Origin: Sipunculus nudus
Lineage: Eukaryota > Annelida > Sipuncula > Golfingiida > Sipunculidae
NCBI GenBank assembly: GCA_026874595.1
Contig: CM049316.1
Span: 35,659,339-35,723,338 of the forward strand
Reading direction: 5' to 3'
DNA length: 64,000 bases
A model generated the notes under the pieces. It saw only the letters and a program-made list of their open reading frames with translations, did no database searches and was not told the DNA's origin. Made by a program: the position numbers and the translations under genes. Shown here piece by piece: positions 47,951 through 61,884 of the stretch. Numbering within the stretch: position 1 is the stretch's first letter; each line of letters begins with the position of its first letter.

Positions 47951-50900
47951 AACTTAATAGAAATTAACAATAAACTTTAACCTCGGGTGAATACGGATGA
48001 AAAAAGCTTCAACAGTACAGTATAAGCTCTCCTGAACTTTGTTCCAGCGAGCTAATAAAGGAAACAGACCAGGGAGATAAAAAGGACAACATGTTAAGAC
48101 AAAATGGAAAGCACTCAGAGACTGCATACCTTTGCCAACACTCCAGATCTCCAGATCCATAGTATTGCCAGGACCCTAGTGAAACTTTTGGTGTGTGTTA
48201 CATGAAAGCAGAAACAGTATGAATTCAAGTCAAAAGAAATTTGTCATGGTTCAGTAGTTACACCACAGGTCAGCTCTGCCTACCAGAACAAAGGATCCTC
48301 AAATAAGTAGATATCTATGCAACAGGAAAACTTAACCCCTTTTGCAAATTTAAACTTCAGGTTCCCTTAATACTTGTATCTGAAGAGGCTCTCACCCTAT
48401 GCAGGGAAAAACTAAACAAGGGACCTTTGGATATAAATAAAGAATACAAAATTAAATTCTATGGTGCTTACAGGGACTGGTGGGAGTTACAGCATGTAAA
48501 GGATAAAAATTAATTTAAATGAAATTATTTTTAAATAATATTGAAAAACAGGCAGAGAGATGGAAAACAAAGCAAATAACTTTAATTCCCATTCTACAGA
48601 GACAGGAAAATAATGAACAAATATTTGCATTTGATTCTATTTTTTTCTTTTTTAAGTCATTTTTTTAAGTTTATAAATTTTGCTATACATTTACAGTATA
48701 TCATATATATCTGAATTTTAAAATTGATTCACAAATCTAAATTGCATCAACATTTATACTTAATTTATTCAGGTAACATCACATTATGCACACAGATATA
48801 TTTCATTTTTTTTATAAAATATATTTTTTTAGATTTGCAAAGCAATAAATATATGAAAATAACACTCCAGAATTCACAATTTTAAATTGCACCTTTATTT
48901 ATCCATGAATTGTTTCATATATTATCAAATTATGCCTCTGATGGGTTAAATTATATTTTATTTAATTATTTAAAAGGAAATAATTTCTTATAAATGCTAC
49001 ATCAAAACAACGTGGCATCTCTTGGATTTATTCTTGAATTAATATTTCAAGAAAAGTTGTGCACATTGGATAAAAAAAACAGCTTTACATTTAAAGAAAT
49101 ACAGTTGACAATAACAAACCATTAATTGCAATATAATTGGTGATGGAGGTGGTGGTGGTGGTGGGGGTGGGGGGATTAGGGTAGGGCCCATGAGAATAAG
49201 TATATGTTTTTAACAACAGGGGTGTTCTGCCAGTGCTGCATCACTAATAAGGTTACCTAGGCAAGGCTGTAGTGAGCAAGTGTGGGGTCTTGGATATACA
49301 AAATGCAAATACATTAGAGCATCTGAAAAACTTCAATAATTAGAATAATTTCTAAGCTTTTACTTTCAAATTTCAGAATTCAACAAATTAAATCCACATA
49401 TATCCTGGCTGTGAAAAATAAATCAAATAAACTTACAATAAAAAAAACATGCCATGGTCAAATTTGGGCAAAATTTAAGGTACCAATTTTATAGTTTTGG
49501 TAATATTTTAAAAAATTTAAAAGATTTTGATCTAATTTTGGGTATACAATTAGATTTTGATTAATTAAAGTTATATTACTGAAATAAAAGTCCCTAGCTT
49601 TAACATTTTTTTTTGTGTTAAGTGACCAAATATTTTTCCTATTTTTTCCAAAGTGCAAAATGTTTGGGCAGATAACCTTTTTAAATTATATAATACAGAA
49701 CTAATTTCTGGCATGTACCTGTTACAGACCTCCACTGATTAATGAGGCACACCATCCCCTACAGGTGGAGCATCTGTCTTTATCTCACCTGTAATGTCTG
49801 TTTGTACCTTGTACAACTCCACAAAGGTAGCTCCCGCAGGCTATATGGCAATCATTTCCTTTTTAATCTATTCCTCCTATGCAGCAGAAAGAATATCTTG
49901 AACTATACAACAGCTGTACCACAGTACATGAAGAATTTAACTGCATGATACAAGGTCTGATTATATAAGCATCTTTTTCAAGAATTCTTTTCAGCAATCA
50001 TCCTGGTAAGAATTAATGTATTAACTAATAAATAATGGAATTTCCAATAAAGGAAAAAATTTTAAAATTTCAAGATATATAATATCCTGCATGACATATA
50101 TCATATTTTATTTTTACATTTGATAGTAATATATTTTGAAATTGAATTACTGGCTACTATGGTTATGAAAAAGAGATTCTATGGCGCAATTTCTTTTTTT
50201 CTCAAGTTTTCAGCAATTTCCTACACAGTAGTATTCTATGTCTTCCTACCTTTTATTGGGGATAGTTGTAAGTATTCAAGGGGAGATCTTACAATCTCAC
50301 AATGTCATCTGTTGAACATTAACAAGCCATGCTTTCTTACCATGCAGTGTGCTATGGTTTCCAATGAACTGCCAGGACATTTAAAAAAAAATTATAAGAA
50401 ATTGTAGTATGTACCAACTAAATTCATACTTCTTCATTTCCCGCTATGCCAACTATTACTGGCTTACGATGTCTCAGAATATTACGGTCATTTAAATAAG
50501 TTGATAATGAATTGACTGATTTTCCTTTGTCCCCAACTTGCTTGATACCCAGTTGTTTTTTTACATTTCTATGTAATTTTTTTTTTCAATTTACAATGGA
50601 AGGTGAAAATGCCTCCACAATTCTTGATCATTTTTAAAGCTTTATATTCTCTTTTAATTCCTGTGATTTAAGTATGCTTTAGTATTTCAAATGGATTTAT
50701 ATATGGGCACTGACATGCTGCATTTTTTTTAAAGTTTCCTAAAATATTGTGAAGTATCAAAAGAACTCTTTTCATTTGGATGTTTGCAGTTACTTATGCA
50801 ATAAATGAGGTTTTCAAATATCTAATTCAAAATCTAATTCATCAAGAAATGGCACCTAAAAACCAATATTTCATCTACATGCTTTTCTCAAGATCTCTAC

Positions 50901-51282
50901 AATCCTGCAAATGTGATGTTTTCTTTAAGAATATTTCTTCATAATATTTCATTATATCTTACTATATATTAATCTTTTTCCTGAAAATCTTAAATTAAAA
51001 GAGGAATACAATGCCTCAGTATATCAAATCAAGAAGAAGATGAAGATTTTGTATTCTTTTCATCTACCACCAGCAATGTCAAAAGAACGACACAATTGAC
51101 CTAAATATTTATTATCTAAAACTTATTTCCTCTGGCACTTTAAAGGATGATTACTTCAGATGAAATTGTAGTGTACCTTGGTAAGCCTTGAGTTTATGGC
51201 TGCCAGACCAGATCTTTTTTTTACAATATATTTTTTGCTGTACTATTGTTTAATGTTTTTAATATGTTCTTATTCTGTACAG
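47951..51282. other. Giant intron, very AT-rich segment
   Basis: No exon is recognised. It includes a GGT-rich stretch at 49144-49174. Open frames up to 95 codons (plus 50120-50407) have no recognisable domain. Confidence 0.5.
49144..49174. repeat. (GGT)n / G-rich stretch
   Basis: GGAGGTGGTGGTGGTGGTGG followed by GGGTGGGGGG. A G-rich strand in AT-rich surroundings with potential for quadruplex folding. Confidence 0.85.
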
Positions 51283-52080
51283 GAAGATAACCTTTTGATG
51301 CGATAAAGATTCATCCTTCGGATAAAGTACCTGATTATGTTTTTCAAGAAAAGACTGGGATTACAACAGACCTCAATTAGGGACCTACTATGCCTCAGAG
51401 CTTGGGATAATTTTTGCAAAAGAATTCCATCCAAGATGGCTGCCTTGAAGACCTGTGAGGTATTTTATGGGTCTGAAATTGGACAGTATACATCTGTGTC
51501 TTCAGGAAAACATTACAGCGGTTACTCAAAAAGCTTTTGAGAGAATGCATGCAAAAGGAACTCTCAGAATATTACCCTATCAACTTCTGACAGGAGCGAA
51601 ATCAAGCAGTACATATTTGATACCTGTTGATAACTAGAATGAGATTGTTTTTGCAAAAACAGACATGTCTCTCCACCCTATGGACCTCATCCACCTCACA
51701 TCCCAAATTTGTAGGAAAAATATAGACTACTTCAAAAGTCACAGCATTCACACATTATTTCTATTCTGGCTGTTTGACTTTGAAGATGACGGTCATGGTC
51801 ACCAGTTTTTTAACACTTTGGCGATTTTAAGTGGTAGAAACCAGGTGGCTGCCTTTTCCAAAAGGGGATGCTGGAGGTAGATTGTATGATGGAGCTGACC
51901 ATTAGCTCAGAAATTGATGAATTAGTCTGGATGGCCATCTCTGGAGCTAAGAGCTGATTTGACATTGCATACATCATTGTCCACAGGCCTTGTATCTATT
52001 AACTGTTAAATGTTTTATGCTGCATAGCTTTGTACCTGTGATGTTCAAACAGAATAAATTATGTTTAAATTACCATGACT
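51283..52080 (+). other. Candidate plus-strand terminal exon (non-coding or unknown), tentative
   Basis: A pyrimidine-rich acceptor-like TTCTTATTCTGTACAG ends at 51282. The following ~750 bp is less AT-rich than its flanks and ends with AATAAA (52053-52058) followed by a GT-rich stretch. Frames inside (67, 60 and 71 codons) show no recognisable domain. AAGATGGCTGCC at about 51434-51445 resembles a YY1 site or a Kozak-like start. If real, this would be an antisense transcript inside the KCC intron. The evidence is only these signals, so it may be chance. Confidence 0.2.
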
Positions 52081-55000
52081 GTGTTTATTATATGTCCAAA
52101 TATTGGAAGGTCATCAAAACAAAATAATAATGAGACAATTTAAGAGCTGCAGGAGTGTTTTTCCATGATGTTCATGAATAATGAATTTATTTGTTAAGTG
52201 GGAAATGCACAACAATTAGTCACATTAGTCTAGTGAACTTGGACATAGCTTCTTTCAGTCAACTTGGCCTTTATTTGTAACTGTCAAGTTCAAACCAGAG
52301 CGAAAACACAATAGTCTCCAAGCTTCTTTTTATACTGAATCCTGGAGTCTTAGACCATAACCGCAGGAGATCTATACATGACAAAATCAGGTCATATGAG
52401 CAGATTCGCAAAATTGGACATTTGTCCTAACTGATTACTGTAGTGATCAATCACCAATCCCAAGCATGACTGACTTTAACAGAGGAGCTGACCGCCAGCA
52501 CAGTACATACTTCATAAGGTCTGCAGTGGCAACTCCAATTCATCTTTTAGTGTGAACCTCAATGAACCACAAAATAATAAACAGACCAGGCCCTGTTAAT
52601 CAATATCCACCCATAGGTTAACATGTTCTAAAAACAAAGAAATGGTAAACCTAAAATGAAGGAATATAGATTAAATCACAGAAGGGCTGATAGTTGCATG
52701 GACCAAGGAAAAGTTTTCAGGCACATAAAAACTATATTACAATTCTCAATAAATTTCAAACTGTTTAGTTTATTTACCCAAGCAGTGCATACCCTCATAA
52801 GGCCTCTTGAGACAGAGCTTTGCAAAGAAAGAAAGTAATTGGGTCTGCTGAGAACTGTAGTTGGAGAGGTCAGGGACCACCACACTGAGCACACCTCTAG
52901 CAACTATAAAGTGAGTACTGGTAGTTTAGTGTTTCGATTAATGATAGACTAAATTTGAGGGGAAATTTTGATGAGAGATATCATTTTTGGTTTGCCACTC
53001 AAGTCTAACAAGAGAATTGTTAAGGCAATCAGGGAGCAACACCTATCAACAAACACTGAAGCCCTGTCCATCCATCCAAACAAGCAAACAGCCAAAACAC
53101 TATCCCCACCAAACCAATCTGTCAAGAAACTTGAAACATCATCACTCTCATTATCATTTGCAAAACAGAGCTTAGCTTTGTGAGAACCTTGCTTACTAGA
53201 AGATGGCTGATGCATTATTCATAAATACAAGTTTTGCTCACTGAAAATGACCACTTTTAAGCTTTTAAACAAAAATTAAAATGATAGCTCAAACTGGTTA
53301 TCTCTAACAACCAGTTGTTCCTATTGCATGAACATTTCTTGAATTGGCAAAGAATCATTCATCTTAATTCTCACAAATCAGGACTAACAGTTTCAATTTT
53401 TTTACAATTAAAACTGATAACAATTATTCATTACAAAACTATTAAAGGGGAATTTATTCTTATTTCTGATCCTAATCCTTGCTTGCAGCAGAAGTTGGTG
53501 TAATGAGGTTTCACTTTCTATTTCAAAACACCGCTGGACTATGTTCAATTGCACTGCTTGGGATTCAGGAAAAAGAAAGTAACAGTAATTTTAAATTCAA
53601 TGCTCAAACTCTCCTGTGATTTGTGGAAATCTTTGCATAACCTGACCTGGAGGTTCCAGCTGATGGTTAATCTTTATATAACTTGACCTAATGGCTGTGA
53701 GCTTTAACCTAGACTTGGTAGCAAAACTAATACATAATAACCCAAGGGAGCAGAGGGGTAATGCTTCCTGGAGTAATGGACCTTGCCTAATGCAAGTCCC
53801 ACAGCAATTAACTCAGAGTTCAGGTGAAACTGGTCAACATGTGTCACCTGATTTTATAATGAGGAATAAGACCACTCTACATAAGTCAGTAAAATTTGTA
53901 AACATTTATAATTTTGGGTTATCCCCTCTTGACAGTCATGGAAAGTTCAGCTGCTATAGAAAAAGAGTCTCAAGACACAAACCCTGCATACTCTAACTAA
54001 GTTGCCCTGGGTTCTACATTACTCATATCCATTAATATGATTATCTGTTATTTGTATAACCTGACATACACACAATTTAATTATGTACAGTAGTTTGGAT
54101 ATGTCACCTTAGCTGACTGGTGATTAAGTATTGGGTCACTGCATCAAACTTCGTAGAAAAATAATAGCAAGTGGTCATGAAATAAGCCCACACCTGAAAG
54201 TTCTTCAGCAAGGGGTTATTCAATTTTGTGTGATTTGATCTACAGTTTAACTACTTCATAAAATTCATGTGACAGATTTGTGTCACTTTTTTTACATTAT
54301 AAGAAACTTTCCTTCAGATAGTTCTTGTGACACACACACATGCGCCAAAATATATGTAAAGGCCTGAGTAAATACAATCCTGCACCACTTCTTTAATGCT
54401 GGACTAATTATGGCATTAACTGCTAATAAATACATGATTTCGTTAAGAAATTCCATGGCATAATGCCCTTTAGAAGTATGATTAATCATTAAATTACATA
54501 CCCATCATGATTGGTGATTTTCAGAGACAATAAAATCCTATAATCATCTTAATTTATATCAAAATGCAAATATAATCCCAAAGGCTAACTGGAGCATACC
54601 CCAGTGAGTTTCCGTGAACATTCTGCAGGGATATCTTCAGTTTGGTGTAAATCAGGACACCAATAAGAAATGTCAGAAACATACATAAAATGCTCTCCTA
54701 GGCTTCACATCAATTTGGACTATACCAGCAAAATAACAAGTGTCATAAGACATTTATCTGGACTTTAATTACCAAAACAGCATATTCACATTTGTTCTGA
54801 CTGGATTTGATAGGTGTGTGGCTTTTGTTACCAGCATTTCTAAAGGTATTTTAAATGTCCAGGAACTAAATAGGGCTGCTATGTAACTGCAGTTTTGTAA
54901 CACTATTGGAACTGAAGTGTCACAGAACACCTTATTACATAAGCTTCCATGACTCAGAGGAAACCACATTAAGGTCAAGACCTGACTCACTGAAAAAACC

Positions 55001-55783
55001 CAGTTATTCCCATTTATAAAAATAACCTGTAAATTTTCTAAATAAAACACTATAAAATTATTTTTAAAAATGAAACATTAAGCTTATATAACAGGCTTAA
55101 AAACTGATTGTCAGTTCCAATTCTTTTTTTAGAATGAGAAAACAAATGAATACTTCATAATTATAATAAAATTCTCTTTTGATATTAATGGATGCCAAAT
55201 GTATGTTGATATTAGGTTTTCAAGAGTGGCCAATGTTTCCCTGACAACATTATTATAATACTTGCTTATTAGCCATCTATGAGTTAATTGATAGTAAACT
55301 TAAAGACATATCAAGTTCTCTAAAAATATATTATACACTTATAGACAGACATGCAGTTACCTAGAGTTTCATCAGTTAAGGCAACCGGTATATATGTTGT
55401 ACATCTATGACAACAAGTCTCTTTTCAACTTACCTTGTATGTGAACATACTCTCTTACAAAGAGTACAAACACTTACAAAATAAATTATGAATATAAAAA
55501 ATTACCAAAAATTATTTTTCATGAATTTCATTCACATATTGAAATTGTTTTACATTTGAGAAAATACTCTCATAGCTGTGTCAAGATAAAAATACCATTT
55601 TCTAAACCTTCTATATCTATTTATATTTTAATATGCAGGACCAGCATAATTTTAATTTTATATTATACAGACTATATTTGACCACCAGGGACAAGATTAT
55701 TATTAATATCACCATATAAATGTGGGAATATATAAATTAACAATAATGTTACATAGATATATAGAAAAATATATATAACTTAC
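52081..55783. other. Giant intron, 5' segment
   Basis: AT-rich DNA directly downstream of the donor GTAAGT at 55783..55778 of the N-terminal KCC exon. No other exon is recognised; open frames of 101 codons or fewer (plus 53691-53996) have no domain. No repeat family from the rest of the window is evident here. Confidence 0.5.
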
Positions 55784-55875
55784 CTCATACAAAGCCATAT
55801 GCTTCTCTCCCTCTGTTTGGTTTCCGTCCGGCATGATGGTAAGAGGATCACTCTCCTTCGACGGTCGGCTTTCTC
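55784..55875 (-). CDS. KCC exon: N-terminal cytoplasmic segment
   Basis: The 92-bp exon has acceptor ...tctgttag and donor GAG|GTAAGT. It begins with two bases completing a codon split with the preceding exon, then encodes 30 residues. These begin ESRPSKESDPLTI and end EGEKHMALYE. The MALYE ending directly before an EE-initial exon matches the KCC motif (N)MALFE/YE-EE that precedes the LANY segment. The upstream stretch (KES.PL) resembles the KES.PF segment of vertebrate KCC N-termini, as I recall the family. The N-terminus is cytosolic. An in-frame ATG at 55834..55832, in the context ACCATCATGC, could serve as a start if transcription began in this intron, but nothing else supports that. No transmembrane segment is present. 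The preceding exon should end in phase 1 and was not found between 55876 and 64000. Confidence 0.9.
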
Positions 55876-58800
55876 CTAACAGACAGCAAAGAATATCCAA
55901 TCAGTTACAAATATAGCACTCTCTTACAGCACGCCCAATCTCAAACGCTGCTATATGAAAAAGGCCCTTTTTGATCAAAATCTTTAAGTTGGCTCCAATG
56001 CTTCTTGGCAGTAACGAATTAATGATCAGTGAAAATATGAGGTAGAAGGTGATACTGGATTAATGGAATATCTGATTCTTTGGATGTTTTTCTTATAATT
56101 ATAATGCTTATGTTCTGACATCAGAATATACAACATAGACTGCCTGCTTGGTCCTTTGTTAGAATTAATATAGTCCCAGACTTGTACTTAAGGTAGGCTA
56201 TGATGTAATTCTACATGGCAATCGTAACCTGATTAAGCAGTTATATATTATATTATGCAATTATGGTTATTTGTCCATCAGCGTTGGTCATTTGGGTGAC
56301 TTGTTCACAGTGGGTCCGTATAGTACTTGAGAGCCCCACACAAGTTCCAACACTCCAGCTGCAACAATGTTACCACAAGAAGTATTCATTTGTGAGAAAG
56401 TATCTGATACTATTCAGTATACAAGCAACAAAAAGTCTGTGGCAAGAATTATTTCCACACTGCATCATACAGGAGTTCCGGTAAGTCAAAAGACCCATTA
56501 GTGTCTCAACATATCTGTAGATAAAACAACATCTTGTAATCTGCCATTAATTTTGCTTCAATATTGCATCCAGGTATGGGTCGCTTGGAACCCTGAGCTG
56601 AGTCAAATGTAGTCCTCAGGTTCATCATTTGTGACAAATATTAGGCACATCAATGTAATATTTAATTATCTGGTCACACAAGGGACAGTGAGCATCATGA
56701 CAGTTCTTCTGGTAGTTTAAGAACTTTGATTTGATAAATGCTAACATATGGCACAAAATGAGCTCCAGTCAAAAACTTTTGACAGATTGTATAAGTTAAT
56801 ATATCCATAGCCATGCACAGATCTGTTCTGATGGATTGAATGGTGTTCCTTTTTTATCGCATAAAAATACCGCTGACTGCCTGCTCCACTGAATATAGGA
56901 AACACTGTAACATTACAACCTTACTGAAGTTCTTCCAAAACTTTTTCAGAACAAGTTTTCCGATCCCGAACACTGAAAGGGATAAAAATAGAAAAGATCA
57001 GTGGCTAAAGGAGATGAAGTATGACTCAGAGTTGATTGAGCTGTCAGTTTCACGAATACGAATCCCTGGAGGATACTTGGACACTAGTTGTAGCTGGATT
57101 TCGCTGGGTGAGTGAAACTTGTGCTATATTTCTGTATGTATCTAATGAAGCTGCCACTCAAAATCAATAGCTAAGCCCTGAAGCACCTCAATAGAATATG
57201 ACCACAACAGTAAAGCCCCTCAGGGAAGTCTTCCTTACTCCAAAGACCTCAATGTATGTCCCTCACAAAGTGAAACAAGTCAAGTAATCAACTTTAAATT
57301 CTACAATAAATCCTATCACCTGGTAATTGGCTGCTGAAGAAGCCAGCAGCCCCCAAGATGAAAACTGTATTGTTAAGCAGCTGCCGCTAAGATGGGAACT
57401 CTTAACCATAAAGCACTGGTGAACACAAAACAATTTTGAAGACGCCTCTCAGAAATTGGTCCAACACAGCAAGCAGTGACTTAGCTCTAATAAACACTGA
57501 TTTATGGTGAGTAATGACCTTCTGGAACAAGCCTGGCTGCATGTCTCCAGGAAATAATGTCAAAGCCAGTCTCCAATCAGAATCTAGTTACAGGGTTGGG
57601 CTAAATATACTATAATTCATATTGCCTCAAACAGTTTTGAAGCTGCGGCCCCCATTCTGGCTGGTCCCCTATTTGACTCAAGTAAATTACCCACCAACGG
57701 CTGGCCTATTTCAATCCTAAATATAATGGTTAGCCTTGGTATTCTTGCCTTCCTAATTTGATTCTTAATTTCATCTACCCATCAATATCACAGTAGTCAA
57801 CATGCAGACTCCCTAGCATGTATAGTTTGGCACAAGGACTTGTGCATGGGTCACTTCCAAGGTCTGGCTCCAGTAAAACCAAGCTCCATTATCTCACTGC
57901 TTCTGAACTTGCAGCTTCTCATCGGTATCACACAAGAATCAGGTAAGAAGGCAAGTAATTCAACAAATATCTTGATCAAATAATGATTTTCTATGGAACC
58001 TGCTGATATATGGAAAATTAATCTGCCACACTGGTGAATTGTTGGTCTATTTTACGCTAGAAGCATCATTAAAAAGTAACTTGAATTCATTTTGCTTTCT
58101 TTCAGACACATCAACCACATATTTTGTGATTTACTCAAGGTGGTGCATTTTTCCGAGACTTCTCTCAGCAGGAATAATGAATTTAAAAAGAACTAAAATA
58201 AAAAACCAATATTCTCCACCAAATATTTCTAGAATTACATTCTGCCCTTACACTGAAGGAGTCTGTTGAGGAAGTCTAGAATAATTTATGAAGTTAATTG
58301 TCTTATCTAAGAACCTTAACTGAAGCCAAATGATGAAAATATTGAAATGAACTATAGAATTATAAAAGAAACAACAAATTACCCCAATTAGCAGTTCATG
58401 AGATATATCTTTGCTGTATGTTTCTCTGCTTTTGCAGGACAGTGGTCATCTCACTCCTATTCCTCTGGCTGACCCTCACCGACTAACATACTACCTCACA
58501 CTTAACATGTAGCTTAGCCCTACAAAGCACTAAATTTTGTGTAGGTGTCAAGATATCATTAACTTGACCCACACATACATGATATGAGTGGACAAGTATA
58601 CCTAGAACAGTAAAATAGCCAACTAATCTTGATCTACATTTGCAAATCTCAAAAGCATGTACCCGTACTGCAAACTGCAATAAATATATACTAGGTGGCA
58701 GTCTTTGGGTCTTGCTGCTAAACACTTTAGGTAACTTATGTCAAATTTAACAACAACTAATTTTAGTTTTTAAATAACCTGCTTCTATAACTAGTTTAAG

Positions 58801-61800
58801 ATTGATTAAACAAGTTGGTAATCTGCGTTTGGTGAACTGAATTCATGAATAAACTTATTAGCATCTATATACTATAGTGTTTAAAAACTAATGAAGGAGC
58901 CGTAATAAAAATGAAAATTTCATTTAATGAGTCCTTAAAAATATTACAAAAAAATCAGAATAAATTTATTAAATGCTAAGTGAATATATTTTGAAATAAT
59001 CCAGCTAAAAGACAAAGAACAAATACAAACTGCTATACTGACTGTCACATCAATAATCTTGACCTAATGTAACTCAGTGTATAGAGTAGTGTTTTTTTTT
59101 AGGGGAGGGGGGGGGAGTTGTTACCAGATGAAGGAACAAGCCAACATTGGTTTATCAATATATCATCAGGGATTGTAATTCTTTGGAATGTTCACCTTTC
59201 CGGCGGAAAGGCATTTCCACAGGTTCACCTTTCTGCAGGAAAAAAATTGCCTTTCAGCTTAAGTTGCATCCTGGGTACTAACATGATATAAAACCTTCAG
59301 TCACACTTTGCTCATGCAAAAAGAACTGAATGTTTTCAGAAGTAACACTGTTATATCAGAAACATGACAACCCCTGGTCACAGAACTATTCATTATACAA
59401 GGGGTAGGCAAGCTTCCACCTGCAGCTATATGTAACCCAGAAAGTCTATTTGTGTAGGCCACAATCACTCATACAAAGTGATGTTAACTTGTGTAATTCC
59501 TGATATCATCACATGCGATAATAACAAGACTACAAAATTTAGTGGCCATTTGCTTAAAAGAAATTATAGGGGACAACAGCTATGGACTAAGTATTACTGC
59601 TAGAGCCCTTATGGTTGTTCCTTCTGGCTTGAGGGAAGAAAAGTTTTCTTCCTCTGGAATACACAGAGGTCCTATTCATCAGAACAGGCTCATTACACAT
59701 ACGAGCTGAGATGAGGATGACTGTATGACAAGAATTTCAATAATTTATAATAAAATGTCTTCTCTTTATGGTTTATTTTCTATGAAAAAAATCTGGTTTA
59801 CAAATCACAGATCATACAAAAGATAAACTCTAAGCCTCCTCAGTAATTTTAAACTCTTTTGCTTTTGAGTTTTTGTAAGACTTGTACTGGTAGATATCCA
59901 GTTATATTAGCACTATTTCATTTGTGTTAAGTAATATTTATAACAATTTTTTTTTATTTCACATTTTTGTTAGTTTGAACTGGTAGAAACTATTCTCTAA
60001 CATTTAACCCTTTACTGTTTACAGGCCACTAAAGAACACTCAATATGGGCAAATAGAATGCCATAATATGTATAGATTCTTTCAGGACAAAAATATTGCA
60101 TATTATTTTTAAGTTCCAATGATTTTCAATAATCTTCAGCAAACCCACATAGTGGGAACTGTTGAAAATTTGATAAAGATACAATAAAAGCTTGAAAAGA
60201 TATTGCTGTTCGTGTAAAATTAAATAGTGTCAGAATTTGTTAGGAAATCTAAAATTAATGCAAACATGAAAGGGTTAATGCTATTGTAAGTACTATTTAG
60301 CTATGTTCTACCAGATATATGGAGGCCAGTAAGCCTGTTATGCATAAAGGACAGTATTTCCGTTTGGCTCATACAATACTCAAAAAGAAAACATAAAAAA
60401 AATAAAAAAAAGTTAAAGAACAAGATCAAACAATTGACTTCCCTTGGCATCAAAAGTGACATTTAGCTCAAGTCAATGTAATTTTTCTTTTACTATCAAA
60501 TAAATAGTCAACGAGTAGCATTAGCAAAATGTCAGTTGTCACTGAATGCATCATACACACATAACATAGTTCCTCAATAAGGACATAAAGACAGTGTAAG
60601 AATAGATAAAACGATCTAACAAAGGACATTTTATCTTCAGACTGAACCCTAGATTTCTGGGAAATGGCCTGAAAATGAACTAAAAATATGCTATCGATAG
60701 GAATAAGAGGTTTTCTCCTTTTTTTTTAAATGTCCAAGGGGGTTTTGAGGTGGTCTTTTCATACAAACATATTATTGACTGACAAATTTAGGGAGTTGGC
60801 ATCTTAGAAAAAGTGTTGTATAAGGGTTTATATTACTGTTATTACTGGCTTGGAGGTCAATATATGCCTGTAAACAGATGATGTAATAAAATGAAGGAAG
60901 ATCACTTTTTAAATAATGAGGTGTACAATATATCCTTAATGTGATGTTTAGCTATTTTAAGAAACCTATAACAGCTATATTAAGCTAACCCTCTACGTTA
61001 GTGACCGTATATAAATGCACTAAAGATTAATGCTATTGGTAAAAAGCTTGACAAATATTGTTGAGATCTGAAGTGATTTAAAAGGTGTGAATTAGCCTGC
61101 AAGGACCCAGTACACAGTGATCTTCAGTGGCTGCACTTAAAGCGGTTCACATACTTCTGACATTTTGTCCTTCCATTTGTATGCCACCACTTGTTTCTCT
61201 CTTTTTTCAAAAGAAGGGTCTACAAACTATAAGTGGCCTACAGTTTACTGGGCTAGAATGTAGGTAGCCATATGTTTCCTTGTGCTCTCCTCATCATTAG
61301 GCCATTTGGAATTTAGCTTTTCTATGGGGCTGGAAAAAACATTTTTAAATCAATATAGCTACTTGAGATGGACTGGGTATTGGTCTGATGACATAAAATA
61401 TTTTTTTAAATCCTACTACAATTTGAAGATTTGGGTGTGGTCCAAATAAGTGTTATTCTGGTCAAAACTTTGCAGATCCACATTTACACCATCTCTTGCC
61501 ACCACAGATAGATTCTAGCCTTGATACCATCTTCTGAGTACTTAAGTGATGCATGCCTGTGACCTTATGGACTGTTACAGGTTTACTCTTGCGAACAATT
61601 TCTTGAAACAGCTCACTTACATTACATATTCAGGCCATATGACCCAGAACTGCATGGGTGTTATATATATAATACATCTACCTATATTTATATATTAATC
61701 TACAAAATTGTCATAAAATAAAAGAATTGTTTTCATTTACTGCCCAGCTATACTTCAAACTTCAAAGTGCCACGCGGTTCTGAATGTCAGGAAACTGTTC

Positions 61801-61884
61801 ATCTGGTGAAAGCTTCACATGCTTTGGGTTTAACTAAATTGACAACTCTTCAGTCTTCCATGGCTATGTCAGTATAAGTTGTTA
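55876..61884. other. Upstream intron or 5' flank of the KCC gene
   Basis: The acceptor ...TTTGCTGTCTGTTAG ends at 55876, so an exon with a phase-1 end must lie further right. None is recognised here. A poly-G run lies at 59102-59115. A plus-strand frame at 56840-57115 (91 codons) ends near a donor-like GGGTGAGTG but has no recognisable domain, and a similar GGGTGAGTGAAAC occurs at 16335-16347, so it is probably repeat sequence. No CpG-rich promoter-like block is visible. Confidence 0.5.
59102..59115. repeat. G-rich run
   Basis: GGGGAGGGGGGGGGAG following eight or more T; a homopolymer-rich spot in AT-rich DNA. Confidence 0.85.

Larger units (their letters stand above)
7032..55875 (-). other. 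Partial KCC gene body (three exons, two complete introns)
   Basis: This is the span of the visible part of a K-Cl cotransporter gene read right to left. Exons 55875..55784, 12041..11928 and 7181..7032 splice in frame to 118 complete codons plus two bases of a split first codon. The predicted order (N-terminal acidic segment, MALYE, LANY segment, TM1 with NIFGVILF) is the order known for KCC proteins of the SLC12 family, about 1,000-1,150 residues in full. KCCs are plasma-membrane electroneutral K+/Cl- symporters used in cell-volume control and in lowering neuronal chloride. The intron between the first two visible exons is 43,742 bp and the next is 4,746 bp. The intron after the last visible exon exceeds 7,031 bp. 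The paralogue (SLC12A4/5/6/7) cannot be assigned, and invertebrates usually carry one or few KCC genes. No symbol is given for that reason. Confidence 0.9.

Noticed and set aside
56840-57115. 91-codon plus-strand frame ending near a GGGTGAGTG donor-like site
   Set aside because: GGGTGAGTGAAAC recurs at about 16335, suggesting shared repeat sequence rather than an exon end, and the protein is not recognised.
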